A stretch of DNA of 9,925 nt from Nocardioidaceae bacterium (GCA_013811715.1 JACCUS010000046.1:1-9925), one strand, 5' to 3'. Positions 1-5,874 are shown, counted from the first letter of the stretch. Made by a program: numbers and translations. Notes: a model not told the origin generated them from the sequence alone.

Positions 1-1167
1 CACGCACGGCCCGATGGCGAACGGATCACGGTCTTCGCCCGGGAGGTCGCCGACCCGGACGGGCTGGACCGTCCGTTCCTCGTCTTCTTGCAAGGTGGGC
101 CAGGCCACGAGGCTGCTCGCCCGACTCGCCACCCGAGCACCCCGGGCTGGCTCGACCGGGCGCTGGAGGACTTCCGTGTGCTCATGCTGGACCAACGCGG
201 CACCGGACGCTCCACGCCGGTCGGGGTTCCAGAGGGCCGCACACCGCAGGAGCAGGCGGACCGCCTGGCCTGCTTCCGCGCCGACTCGATCGTGCGTGAC
301 GCGGAGCTGATTCGCCACCAGCTGGGCGTCGATCGCTGGAGTGTCCTTGGTCAGAGCTTCGGCGGCTTCTGCGTGACGACGTACCTGTCCGCCGCGCCGC
401 AGGGGCTGCGCGAGGCGTTCATCACCGGAGGGCTGCCACCTGTCGGCCTACACACCGACGAGGTGTACCGGGCGACCTACCGACGGGTGCTGGAGCGCAA
501 TCGCCGCTACTACGAGCGCTACCCCGATGACCGCGACCGGGTGCTGGATCTGCACCGGCGGCTGGACACGGATGACGTCCGCCTGCCTTGTGGTGACCGG
601 CTCACGTCGCGCCGGTTCCGCCAGATCGGGAACATGCTCGGCATGAGCGACGGCGCTGAGCGGCTCCACTACATCTTGGAGCTGCCGCCTGACTCACCGG
701 CGTTCCTGCATGACGTGGAGACGGCGGTGCCCTTCAACCGCAACCCGTTGTACGCGATCGTGCACGAGGCCTGCTACGCCGATGGCTGCGCGACGCGCTG
801 GTCGGCGGAACGCACGTTGCCGCCCGAGTACGAGGCTCCCGAGCTGTTCACCGGCGAGCACGTCTACTCGTGGATGTTCGACGACTATGGCGCCCTCGCG
901 CCGCTTCGCGAGGCCGCCGACGTCCTCGCGGAGCGGGAGTGGCCAAAGCTGTACGACGCCGAGCGGCTGCAGGACTGCGAAGTTCCTGCGGCGGCGGCCA
1001 TCTACAGCGAGGACATGTACGTGGAGGCCGCGTTCTCCGAACAGACTGCGGCGCTCATCCGCGGGCTGCGTCCCTGGGTCACCAACGAGTACGAGCACAA
1101 CGCGCTCCGAGCGGATGGGGCGCACGTCCTTGGACGGCTCATTGACCTGGCTCGCGGGCGTGCCTAG
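1..1167 (+). CDS. Alpha/beta hydrolase, proline iminopeptidase-like (S33), 5' end missing
   Basis: This reading frame is open from base 1 to a TAG at 1165-1167, giving 388 residues. The true start lies left of the window; the TTG at 88 is internal, because residues before it (ending LVFLQGGPG) already belong to the fold. The oxyanion-loop motif GGPG is at residues 31-34 of the visible part, followed by DQRGTGRS. The nucleophile elbow GQSFGG has its Ser at 355-357 (residue 119). A likely catalytic Asp is in YSEDMYV (1012-1014, residue 338) and the catalytic His in NEYEHNA (1096-1098, residue 366). The order Ser, Asp, His and the GGPG plus GQSFGG pair are typical of peptidase family S33, whose members release N-terminal proline or other residues from peptides. 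The substrate cannot be told from sequence. Family proteins of this type run to about 430 residues, so roughly 40 are missing. No signal peptide can be judged. It converges on the tRNA and minus-strand operon. Confidence 0.9.
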   Translation, partial: HARPDGERITVFAREVADPDGLDRPFLVFLQGGPGHEAARPTRHPSTPGWLDRALEDFRVLMLDQRGTGRSTPVGVPEGRTPQEQADRLACFRADSIVRDAELIRHQLGVDRWSVLGQSFGGFCVTTYLSAAPQGLREAFITGGLPPVGLHTDEVYRATYRRVLERNRRYYERYPDDRDRVLDLHRRLDTDDVRLPCGDRLTSRRFRQIGNMLGMSDGAERLHYILELPPDSPAFLHDVETAVPFNRNPLYAIVHEACYADGCATRWSAERTLPPEYEAPELFTGEHVYSWMFDDYGALAPLREAADVLAEREWPKLYDAERLQDCEVPAAAAIYSEDMYVEAAFSEQTAALIRGLRPWVTNEYEHNALRADGAHVLGRLIDLARGRA

Positions 1168-1247
1168 CTGGGCCATGTCTTCGAGCAACAGGTTGCGCAT
1201 GACAACGCCGACGGCAGCGCCACGGCAGATCACCCGATCACGAAGAA

Positions 1248-1271
1248 AGGCCAGAACCGAAGTTCTGGCCT
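1248..1271 (-). terminator. Intrinsic terminator of tRNA-Ala
   Basis: A perfect 10-bp inverted repeat (AGGCCAGAAC and GTTCTGGCCT) encloses four bases. Read on the minus strand the loop is TTCG closed by C-G, the very stable UUCG tetraloop, and the stem is followed by TTTCTTCG. It lies 36 nt downstream of the tRNA 3' end. On the plus strand there is no T-run after the stem, so it is mainly a minus-strand terminator, although it could also slow plus-strand transcription leaving the hydrolase gene. A second GC-rich inverted repeat (GCCTCC at 1272-1277 with GGAGGC at 1296-1301) sits between it and the tRNA. Confidence 0.8.
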
Positions 1272-1306
1272 GCCTCCCCCGTGCCCGGGGTTGAAGGAGG
1301 CCCTGT

Positions 1307-1382
1307 TGGTGGAGCTGAGGGGACTCGAACCCCTGACCCCCTCCATGCCATGGAGGTGCGCTACCAGCTGCGCCACAGCCCC
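1307..1382 (-). tRNA. tRNA-Ala (anticodon GGC), CCA encoded
   Basis: The minus strand folds into a complete cloverleaf of 73 nt plus an encoded CCA (1309-1307). The acceptor stem is GGGGCTG with CAGCTCC. The D stem is GCGC/GCGC with an 8-nt loop containing GG. The anticodon stem is CCTCC/GGAGG with loop ATGGCAT, the variable loop has 5 nt, and the T stem is AGGGG/CCCCT with loop TTCGAGT. The anticodon GGC (plus-strand 1347-1349) reads GCC and GCU alanine codons. The third acceptor pair is G-T, the G3:U70 wobble that is the main identity element for alanyl-tRNA synthetase. The discriminator base is A. A possible promoter lies upstream at 1430-1435 and a strong terminator downstream. Confidence 0.97.
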
Positions 1383-1394
1383 GCGTATGCGGAC

Positions 1395-1435
1395 CTCACC
1401 GAGATCGCGGAACCCCGGTGAGCCAGAGAAGTTTA
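1395..1435 (-). promoter_or_regulatory. Possible tRNA-Ala promoter (-10) and leader hairpin
   Basis: On the minus strand TAAACT (1435-1430) matches the actinobacterial -10 form TANNNT and would place the transcript start near 1423, about 40 nt before the tRNA. No convincing -35 hexamer is seen at 16-18 nt spacing, so this call is weak. The presumed leader starts with a perfect 7-bp inverted repeat (CGGTGAG read back to CTCACCG; plus 1395-1401 and 1416-1422, loop 14 nt), which could be a processing structure. The tRNA might instead be transcribed by readthrough from the phosphatase gene. Confidence 0.35.
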
Positions 1436-1463
1436 CCCAACCGATGACACCATCACGAAATCA

Positions 1464-1484
1464 AGTCGGCCAGGTCACCCGACC
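1464..1484 (-). terminator. Weak possible terminator after the histidine phosphatase gene
   Basis: Ten nucleotides past the phosphatase stop codon the minus strand can form GTCGG/CCGAC (plus 1465-1469 and 1479-1483) with a 9-nt loop, followed by TTGATTT. The stem is short and the T-run is interrupted, so termination would be partial at best. If it fails, the operon transcript would run into tRNA-Ala and end at the strong hairpin at 1248-1271. Confidence 0.3.
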
Positions 1485-1493
1485 GCCAGCGGC

Positions 1494-2171
1494 TCAGGCG
1501 TGCGGGTCGTCTGCGAGCTGCTGAGGCTCGGGCAGGGTCTTGGCGTTGTAGTCGATGATCTGCCAACCACGGTCGTGCCGGTCCTGCAGCACCGCCCAGG
1601 CGCAGTTCGACATGCCGGCCAGCATCTCGCTGAGCTCGACCGGGGCGGCGAAGAACGCCAGCAGGCCCGCCCGCAGCGACGCGCCGTGCCCGACCAGCAC
1701 GCCGGTCTCCCCTTCACGCAGCGCGTCTGCGGCGTCGCGCATCGCCGCCACCATGCGCTCGCACACCTCCGACGTGGTCTCCGCGCCGGGGATGCGCACG
1801 TCGTGGCCGGCCATGTAGCCGTCGTACAGGTCGGGGAACGCCGCGCGGAACTCGGGGAAGGTCAGCCCCTGACGCGCTCCCACGTCGTACTCGCGCAACC
1901 GCTTGTCGAGGACCAGCTCCTGACCGGTCAGCGTCACCAGCCGCTCGGCCGTCTCGCGCGCCCGAGCGAGGTCGCTGGACCAGACGGAGGCGGGCTCGTA
2001 CGTCGCGAGCATCGGTGCTGCCCGCTCAGCCTGCGCGACGCCGACCTCGTCGAGTGAGACGTTGGCGTGCCCCTGCGCCCGGTTGATCCGGTTCCACTCG
2101 GTCCGACCGTGCCGCCACAGCACCAGTCGGCGGCGAGCGGGGGACCTGATGACCATCTCCCGCGGGATCAC
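1494..2171 (-). CDS. Histidine phosphatase family protein (GpgP-like)
   Basis: This is a 225-aa member of the histidine phosphatase (phosphoglycerate-mutase-like) superfamily. The phosphorylated histidine lies in LVLWRHGRTEWN (His21). The conserved Arg is in SSDLARARETA (Arg70), the acidic residue in LREYDVG (Glu94), and the second catalytic His in VLVGHGASLR (His162). The family removes phosphate from small phosphorylated metabolites. In Mycobacterium tuberculosis the gene after nadD and rsfS is Rv2419c, glucosyl-3-phosphoglycerate phosphatase. The same position here suggests an ortholog, but substrate specificity is not visible and other phosphosugar or phosphoglycerate substrates are possible. 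I chose the GTG start at 2171 because it overlaps the rsfS stop as GTGA, implying translational coupling. The ATG at 2156 is an alternative start five codons downstream, with GGGAG too close to it to be a good ribosome site. No membrane segment or signal peptide is seen. Confidence 0.92.
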   Translation of the reverse strand: MIPREMVIRSPARRRLVLWRHGRTEWNRINRAQGHANVSLDEVGVAQAERAAPMLATYEPASVWSSDLARARETAERLVTLTGQELVLDKRLREYDVGARQGLTFPEFRAAFPDLYDGYMAGHDVRIPGAETTSEVCERMVAAMRDAADALREGETGVLVGHGASLRAGLLAFFAAPVELSEMLAGMSNCAWAVLQDRHDRGWQIIDYNAKTLPEPQQLADDPHA

Positions 2172-2590
2172 GCCCGGGCGCCCGTGTCTCCGCCGGAGGC
2201 GCCACCACGGCCGGCACCCTGGCCACTGGTCACCGACTCGGGAAGGTCGATGGTGGGGCAGTCACGCCAGATGCGTTCGAGGGAGTAGTAGACGCGCTCC
2301 TCGTCATGTTGCACGTGTACGACGATGTCGCCGTAGTCGAGGAGCACCCAGCGGCCCTCCCGCTCGCCCTCGCGGCGTAGTGGCTTGGCGTCCTTCTCGC
2401 GGAGCCTCTCCTCGATCTCGTCGACGACGGCCTTGACCTGCCGGTCGTTGGGCGCAGAGCACAGCACGAACGCGTCGGTGATGATCAGCTGTTCGGAGAC
2501 GTCGTAGGCGATGATGTTCTCGGCCAGCTTGTCCGATGCCGCCCGGGCGGCGGTGCTGACAAGGTCGACGGCTCGATCGGTTGCGGTCAC
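2168..2590 (-). CDS. rsfS: Ribosome silencing factor RsfS
   Basis: A 140-aa protein of the RsfS/DUF143 (Iojap-like) family. RsfS binds ribosomal protein L14 on the large subunit and blocks joining to the 30S subunit, lowering translation in starvation. Recognisable stretches are SDKLAENIIAYDVSEQL (19-35), ITDAFVLCSAPNDRQV (37-52), EGREGR-like basic turn (74-80), and WVLLDYGDIVVHV (81-93) followed by YYSLERIWRD (101-110). The core is complete by about residue 118, and a Gly-rich tail of about 22 residues follows. The GTG start at 2590 is set by the 4-nt GTGA overlap with the nadD stop and by GAAGGCGAGAG just upstream. The frame stays open further upstream, but those 45 residues lie inside nadD and show no family similarity. 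Its 3' end overlaps the histidine phosphatase start by 4 nt. Confidence 0.96.
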   Translation of the reverse strand: MTATDRAVDLVSTAARAASDKLAENIIAYDVSEQLIITDAFVLCSAPNDRQVKAVVDEIEERLREKDAKPLRREGEREGRWVLLDYGDIVVHVQHDEERVYYSLERIWRDCPTIDLPESVTSGQGAGRGGASGGDTGARA

Positions 2591-3234
2591 AGACTCTCGC
2601 CTTCTGAAGATTCGACGGAAACGGTCGCTGCTGGCTGGTAGAGGCCGCGCTTGGCGATGTACTGCACGACGCCGTCGGGCACCAGGTACCAGACGGGCTC
2701 GCCCTTGTGCGCACGGTCGCGGCACTCGGTGGAGGAGATCGCGAGGGCGGGCACCTCGATGATTGTCACCCGATCTGCCGGAAGTCTGGCCAGGGTCGTC
2801 GCGTCGACCGTCGTACCCGGCCTGGTGCAGCCCACGAGGTGGGCCAGCTCGAACACGTCGTCGGCGTCTCGCCAGGTGAGGATCTGCGCTAGGGCGTCGG
2901 CGCCGGTGATGAAGAAGAACTCGACGCCGGCGTGGGCGGCCCGCAGGTCGCGCAGGGTGTCGATCGTGTAGGTCGGCCCGGCCCGGTCGACGTCGACCCG
3001 CGATACGGAGAAGTGGGGGTTGGACGCGGTGGCGATGACCGTCATCAGGTATCGGTCTTCGGCGGGTGACACGCCGCGATCCTGTTTTTGCCAGGGCTGC
3101 CCGGTGGGCACGAAGACGACCTCGTCGAGGTCGAACCAGGCCTGGACCTCCGACGCGGCGACGAGGTGCCCGTGGTGGATCGGGTCGAACGTGCCGCCCA
3201 TCACGCCGACGCGGCGTGCCCGTTGCTCGATCAA
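2587..3234 (-). CDS. nadD: Nicotinate-nucleotide adenylyltransferase NadD
   Basis: NadD joins nicotinate mononucleotide and ATP to give nicotinate adenine dinucleotide and pyrophosphate, the step before NAD synthetase. The 215-aa protein has the nucleotidyltransferase signature GGTFDPIHHGH (13-23, with the HxGH-type His pair), FVPTGQPWQK (41-50, pyridine-binding region), GADAL (111-115) and the second ATP motif ISSTECR (166-172). The ISST(D/E)CR form is the usual actinobacterial version. I chose the TTG at 3234 because it overlaps the stop of the small membrane protein gene as TTGA and follows AAGGGG by 11 nt. A GTG ten codons later is the other candidate, which would start just before MGGTF. 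The longer open frame up to 3606 has no family similarity. The C-terminus carries a short acidic tail (about 205-215). It is coupled downstream to rsfS by a GTGA overlap. Confidence 0.96.
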   Translation of the reverse strand: MIEQRARRVGVMGGTFDPIHHGHLVAASEVQAWFDLDEVVFVPTGQPWQKQDRGVSPAEDRYLMTVIATASNPHFSVSRVDVDRAGPTYTIDTLRDLRAAHAGVEFFFITGADALAQILTWRDADDVFELAHLVGCTRPGTTVDATTLARLPADRVTIIEVPALAISSTECRDRAHKGEPVWYLVPDGVVQYIAKRGLYQPAATVSVESSEGESL

Positions 3235-3374
3235 CTGTGCGGCCGCCCCTTGCCGAACATCAACACGGCGGCAACCATCGCCAGCAGGAGCGCGAAGACG
3301 AGAATCCCGACCAGGATGGGGTCGATCGGAAGATCGCGCGGTGCTTCGGCCGCGGCGAGGAAAGTCGATGCCAT
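3231..3374 (-). CDS. Small single-span membrane protein, unknown function
   Basis: A 47-aa open frame from ATG (3374-3372) to TGA (3233-3231). The N-terminal part carries charged residues and prolines (EAPRDLPIDP, 10-19). It is followed by about 21 uninterrupted nonpolar residues (20-40, from ILVGILVFALLL to VLMF) and the basic tail GKGRPHS. The positive-inside rule suggests the N-terminus outside and the C-terminus in the cytoplasm. An in-frame TAG 12 nt upstream of the ATG leaves no other start. The ribosome site is poor. The stop overlaps the TTG start of nadD by 4 nt (TTGA), which argues that it is a translated gene and that its translation feeds nadD. I do not recognise a named family. 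It could be a small membrane anchor or regulator, but that is inference. The alternative is that it is a leader ORF whose only role is coupling. Confidence 0.72.
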   Translation of the reverse strand: MASTFLAAAEAPRDLPIDPILVGILVFALLLAMVAAVLMFGKGRPHS

Positions 3375-3420
3375 GCGCCAAGGCTATCGGGTCGGTCGAC
3401 CGGCTGGCGTCGTACCTTCG

Positions 3421-3440
3421 CCGCCGCTCAGAAGCGGCGG
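3421..3440 (-). promoter_or_regulatory. Hairpin spanning the stop codon of the 114-aa gene
   Basis: A perfect 8-bp GC-only-but-one inverted repeat (CCGCCGCT and AGCGGCGG, loop 4 nt) overlaps the TGA of the upstream gene. On the minus strand it is not followed by a T-run, so it is not a classical terminator. It could reduce readthrough, protect a processed 3' end or act on ribosomes finishing the 114-aa gene. The 53-nt gap that follows, before the small membrane protein, shows no clear promoter. Confidence 0.35.
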
Positions 3441-3772
3441 GGCTGTACGTCGGCCTGGGCGAGCGGGGTGACGAGATGCCGCGCCTGGAATGTCTCGCGT
3501 TCGACCACCTCCAGCCCCACCACCTTCCAAGGCGGCAGCGCGGCCGAGTCTCGATGCTCGTTCCACAGCCGCAGCGCGAGTGAGGCGGCGTCGACCATCT
3601 CCTCACCCTCCTCCCAGTAGCTGATCTCGGCGCGGTCCTCGTCGTACCGCAACGAGTTCACGAAGGGGCGCTCCCGATGCAGCCGGAGCAAGGCCTGGTG
3701 GGTGACCGACAGGTCGTAGGGTTCACCAGCCACGGTGACAGTGACATGCCACAGTCGCACGGCGTCATCCAC
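3428..3772 (-). CDS. Conserved-looking hypothetical protein (114 aa)
   Basis: A 114-aa soluble protein with no signal peptide or membrane span. The start is a GTG at 3772 with AGGAG six bases upstream (AGGAG-AACTTC-GTG), a near-ideal ribosome site; the open frame continues upstream only into intergenic sequence. Features are a beta-rich start (LWHVTVTVAGEPYDL, 7-21), LHRERPFVNSLRY (31-43), an acidic patch YWEEGEEM (52-59), a probable helix AASLALRLWNEHR (62-74) and PWKVVGLEVVERETF (81-95). The patterning (ERPF, YWEE, LRLWNEHR, GLEVVERET) is reminiscent of small uncharacterised actinobacterial proteins encoded near obg or nadD. I cannot name a Pfam family and assign no function. It sits 205 nt after obg, where proB and proA are often found, and begins the nadD gene run. 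Confidence 0.85.
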   Translation of the reverse strand: MDDAVRLWHVTVTVAGEPYDLSVTHQALLRLHRERPFVNSLRYDEDRAEISYWEEGEEMVDAASLALRLWNEHRDSAALPPWKVVGLEVVERETFQARHLVTPLAQADVQPRRF

Positions 3773-3888
3773 GAAGTTCTCCTGACATCTCACGAGGGCC
3801 GCCACGAGTACAGCGGTTCGATGGCCCAAGTGTCTCCCATCTGGCAACGTCGGGGCAGCCAAACCGGCCAACTCCCCTTCCCCTCCGT

Positions 3889-3952
3889 ATTCGTCCGACC
3901 GGGCCACGCGGGAGGCCCCCCGCTCGAACTCTCGGCGCTGGGTCGGACGAAT
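3889..3952. repeat. 12-bp perfect inverted repeat downstream of obg
   Basis: ATTCGTCCGACC (3889-3900) and GGTCGGACGAAT (3941-3952) are exact reverse complements separated by 40 nt. The spacer is GC-rich and holds a further GCGGG/CCCGC hairpin (3908-3912 with 3918-3922). The element starts 26 nt past the obg stop (minus strand) and ends 117 nt before the 114-aa gene. No T-run follows on either strand. It may be a transcript 3'-end stabiliser, a factor-dependent terminator or a DNA-binding site. The rest of the 3773-3977 gap shows no convincing promoter. Confidence 0.6.
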
Positions 3953-3977
3953 CCCAGATGATCGGACGGCGGGAGGG

Positions 3978-5339
3978 TCAGCGATCGTCGAGTCGGGGGT
4001 CTTGGCCGCGACGCCCGAACAACAGCTCTGCACCTGCCTGCACATCGGGGTCGAACTCGAAGACGACGGCGTTGTCGTCCGCACCGATGACCACGTCATC
4101 GCCGACCTTTGCGCCCAACTCGATGAGCCGACCCTCCACGCCGAGCCGGTTCAGCCGGTCGGCCAGGTAGCCGACGGCCTCGTCGTTGCTGAAGTCGGTC
4201 TGCTTGACCCAGCGAGTCGGCTTCTCCCCCCGCACGTGCCAGCCGCCGTCGACCTCCCGGATCGTGAACCCGTCGTCGTCGGCGCCCGGCGGGCGCAGCA
4301 CGATCCGGGGCGGCGCGAGCTGCTCAGACGTCGTACGCGACTGCGACACCAGCGCCCCCATCGCCAGCGTCAACGAGCGCAGACCCTCTCGACTCGCAGC
4401 GGAGATCGCGAACACCCGGTATCCGCGTGCCTCGATATCCGGCGCCACCATCTCGGCGAGCTCTCTCGCCTCCGGCACGTCGATCTTGTTGAGCGCCACC
4501 AACCGCGGGCGGTCCTCGAGGCCGCCATGCGCGGACAACTCGCCCTCCAACACGTCTAGGTCGCTCAACGGGTCGCGGCCCGGCTCGATGGTGGCGCAGT
4601 CGAGCACATGCAGCAACGCCGCACACCTCTCGATGTGCCGGAGGAAGTCGTGACCGAGCCCCCTCCCCTCGCTGGCCCCCTCGACGAGCCCGGGCACGTC
4701 TGCGACCGTGTAGGTCACCTCACCGGCGGTGACGACGCCGAGGTTGGGCACGAGCGTCGTGAACGGGTAGTCGGCGATCTTCGGCCGGGCCCGTGAGATC
4801 GCCGTGATCAGGCTCGACTTGCCGGCGCTCGGGAAGCCGACGAGCCCGACGTCCGCCACCACCTTCAGCTCGAGTACGACGCTTCGCTCGTCGCCCACCT
4901 CCCCTAGCAGCGCGAAGCCGGGCGCCTTCCGCGCTCTCGATGCCAAGGCCGCGTTGCCGAGACCGCCGCGGCCTCCGGCCGCGACGATCAGCTCGGTTCC
5001 GGCCCCGACCAGGTCGGCGAGCACGTCGCCTTGCCGGGTGGACACGATCGTGCCGTCAGGCACGGGGAGAACCACCGAATCGCCGTTCGCGCCGGACCGG
5101 TGGTCGCCGCGGCCCGGCCCGCCGTTGCCGCCCGTGCGATGCGACTCGTGGTGGTAGTCGACGAGCGTGGTCACATCCGGATCGACCCGTAGCACCACGT
5201 CCCCGCCGTGGCCGCCGTTGCCGCCGTCCGGGCCGCCCAGGGGCTTGAACTTCTCTCGGTGCACCGAGGCGACGCCGTTGCCGCCCCGACCACCGGCGAC
5301 GTGCAGCACGACGCGGTCCACGAAGGTGGGCACGGCCAT
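3978..5339 (-). CDS. obg: Obg family GTPase (Obg/CgtA)
   Basis: Obg is an essential GTPase acting on 50S subunit assembly and linked to (p)ppGpp signalling. The 453-aa protein is complete. It has the Gly-rich Obg fold (about 1-158; GGRGGNG at 16-22, REKFKPLGGPDGGNGG at 28-43), the G domain (G1 GFPSAGKSS 168-176, G2 YPFTT 191-195, G3 DVPG 214-217, G4 NKID 284-287, G5 around SAA 313-315), and a C-terminal Obg-specific OCT domain (about 348-432, with FTIREVDGGWHVRG). I chose ATG 5339 because the encoded MAVPTFVDRVVLH is the usual Obg start and AAGGAG lies 8 nt upstream. In-frame ATGs at 5345 and 5369 are also possible, the latter with its own GGGAGG 4 nt upstream. The typical neighbours L21 and L27 are upstream. 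Long inverted repeats flank the gene on both sides. Confidence 0.98.
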   Translation of the reverse strand: MAVPTFVDRVVLHVAGGRGGNGVASVHREKFKPLGGPDGGNGGHGGDVVLRVDPDVTTLVDYHHESHRTGGNGGPGRGDHRSGANGDSVVLPVPDGTIVSTRQGDVLADLVGAGTELIVAAGGRGGLGNAALASRARKAPGFALLGEVGDERSVVLELKVVADVGLVGFPSAGKSSLITAISRARPKIADYPFTTLVPNLGVVTAGEVTYTVADVPGLVEGASEGRGLGHDFLRHIERCAALLHVLDCATIEPGRDPLSDLDVLEGELSAHGGLEDRPRLVALNKIDVPEARELAEMVAPDIEARGYRVFAISAASREGLRSLTLAMGALVSQSRTTSEQLAPPRIVLRPPGADDDGFTIREVDGGWHVRGEKPTRWVKQTDFSNDEAVGYLADRLNRLGVEGRLIELGAKVGDDVVIGADDNAVVFEFDPDVQAGAELLFGRRGQDPRLDDR

Positions 5340-5399
5340 GGGCATGTCTCCTTGTCGCTCAGCAGCCATCGCGCCTCCCGTAGTCGGGTGACCCGGCCC

Positions 5400-5461
5400 C
5401 GCGATTGCGGGAAAGTTGCGGAGAATTCCGCCCGGAGAGAGCAGGTTTCCCGCAACTCGCG
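5400..5461. repeat. 15-bp inverted repeat with one bulge between rpmA and obg
   Basis: CGCGATTGCGGGAAA (5400-5414) pairs with TTTCCCGCAA-C-TCGCG (5446-5461), all 15 positions complementary with one bulged C at 5456. The 31-nt loop contains a smaller inverted repeat GCGGA-GAAT-TCCGC (5418-5431). The motif GTTTCC(C)GC(A/G)A occurs a third time on the minus strand at 5520-5511, itself inside a GTCGC/GCGAC hairpin (5510-5526). The element is 61 nt before the obg ATG. No T-run follows on the minus strand, so it is not an ordinary intrinsic terminator. The 262-nt gap (5340-5601) has no clear promoter to my eye. Confidence 0.65.
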
Positions 5462-5601
5462 AAGGGGCAATTCGCGGAGGGGCGTCGGTGGGCCGTGTGT
5501 CGTCTTACTGTCGCGGAAACTGCGACGAAGGGTGGCCCGCTGAGCGCGGACCGCCCTCGATTGGATGTGGTTGGTGCCGCGTCGGCGGAGCCGCACTCGC
5601 C

Positions 5602-5859
5602 TCAGTCGAGGGCGGGGACGATGTTGATGACGCGGCGACCGCGACGGGTCCCGAACTCAACACTGCCGCCGACCAGGGCGAACAACGTGTCGTCGCCACC
5701 GCGACCCACACCGGCGCCCGGGTGGAAGTGAGTACCGCGTTGACGGACGATGATCTCTCCGGCATTCACGAGCTGGCCGCCGAACCGCTTCACGCCGAGG
5801 CGCTGGGAGTTGCTGTCGCGACCGTTCCTGGTGGAGGCCGCACCCTTCTTGTGTGCCAT
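5602..5859 (-). CDS. rpmA: 50S ribosomal protein L27
   Basis: An 85-aa basic protein that starts MAHKKGAASTRNGRDS and contains RLGVKRFGGQLVNAGEIIVRQRG (residues 20-42, quoted in outline only), the classic bacterial L27 sequence. L27 is a large-subunit protein whose N-terminal tail reaches the peptidyl transferase centre. The ATG follows directly without the N-terminal cleaved extension known from Firmicutes. GAGGGCGAGGG precedes it as ribosome site. Only 15 nt separate it from the rplU stop, so the two are co-transcribed, as in most bacteria. Length and all core motifs are normal. Confidence 0.98.
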   Translation of the reverse strand: MAHKKGAASTRNGRDSNSQRLGVKRFGGQLVNAGEIIVRQRGTHFHPGAGVGRGGDDTLFALVGGSVEFGTRRGRRVINIVPALD

Positions 5860-5874
5860 GGGTAACCCTCGCCC

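Noticed and set aside
1500..2057. 185-aa plus-strand frame
   Set aside because: Antisense shadow of the histidine phosphatase gene, whose catalytic motifs are intact on the minus strand.
3235..3606. Upstream extension of the nadD frame to 339 residues
   Set aside because: The extra residues have no NadD similarity, cross the stop of the small membrane protein and the end of the 114-aa gene, and NadD normally begins just before the GGTFDP motif.
3773..4099. Upstream extension of the 114-aa gene to 223 residues
   Set aside because: It runs through the dyad and into the end of obg, has low-complexity composition, and the GTG at 3772 has a near-perfect ribosome site.
4002..4559. 185-aa plus-strand frame over obg
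   Set aside because: Shadow of the Obg C-terminal domain; no start signal or recognisable motifs.
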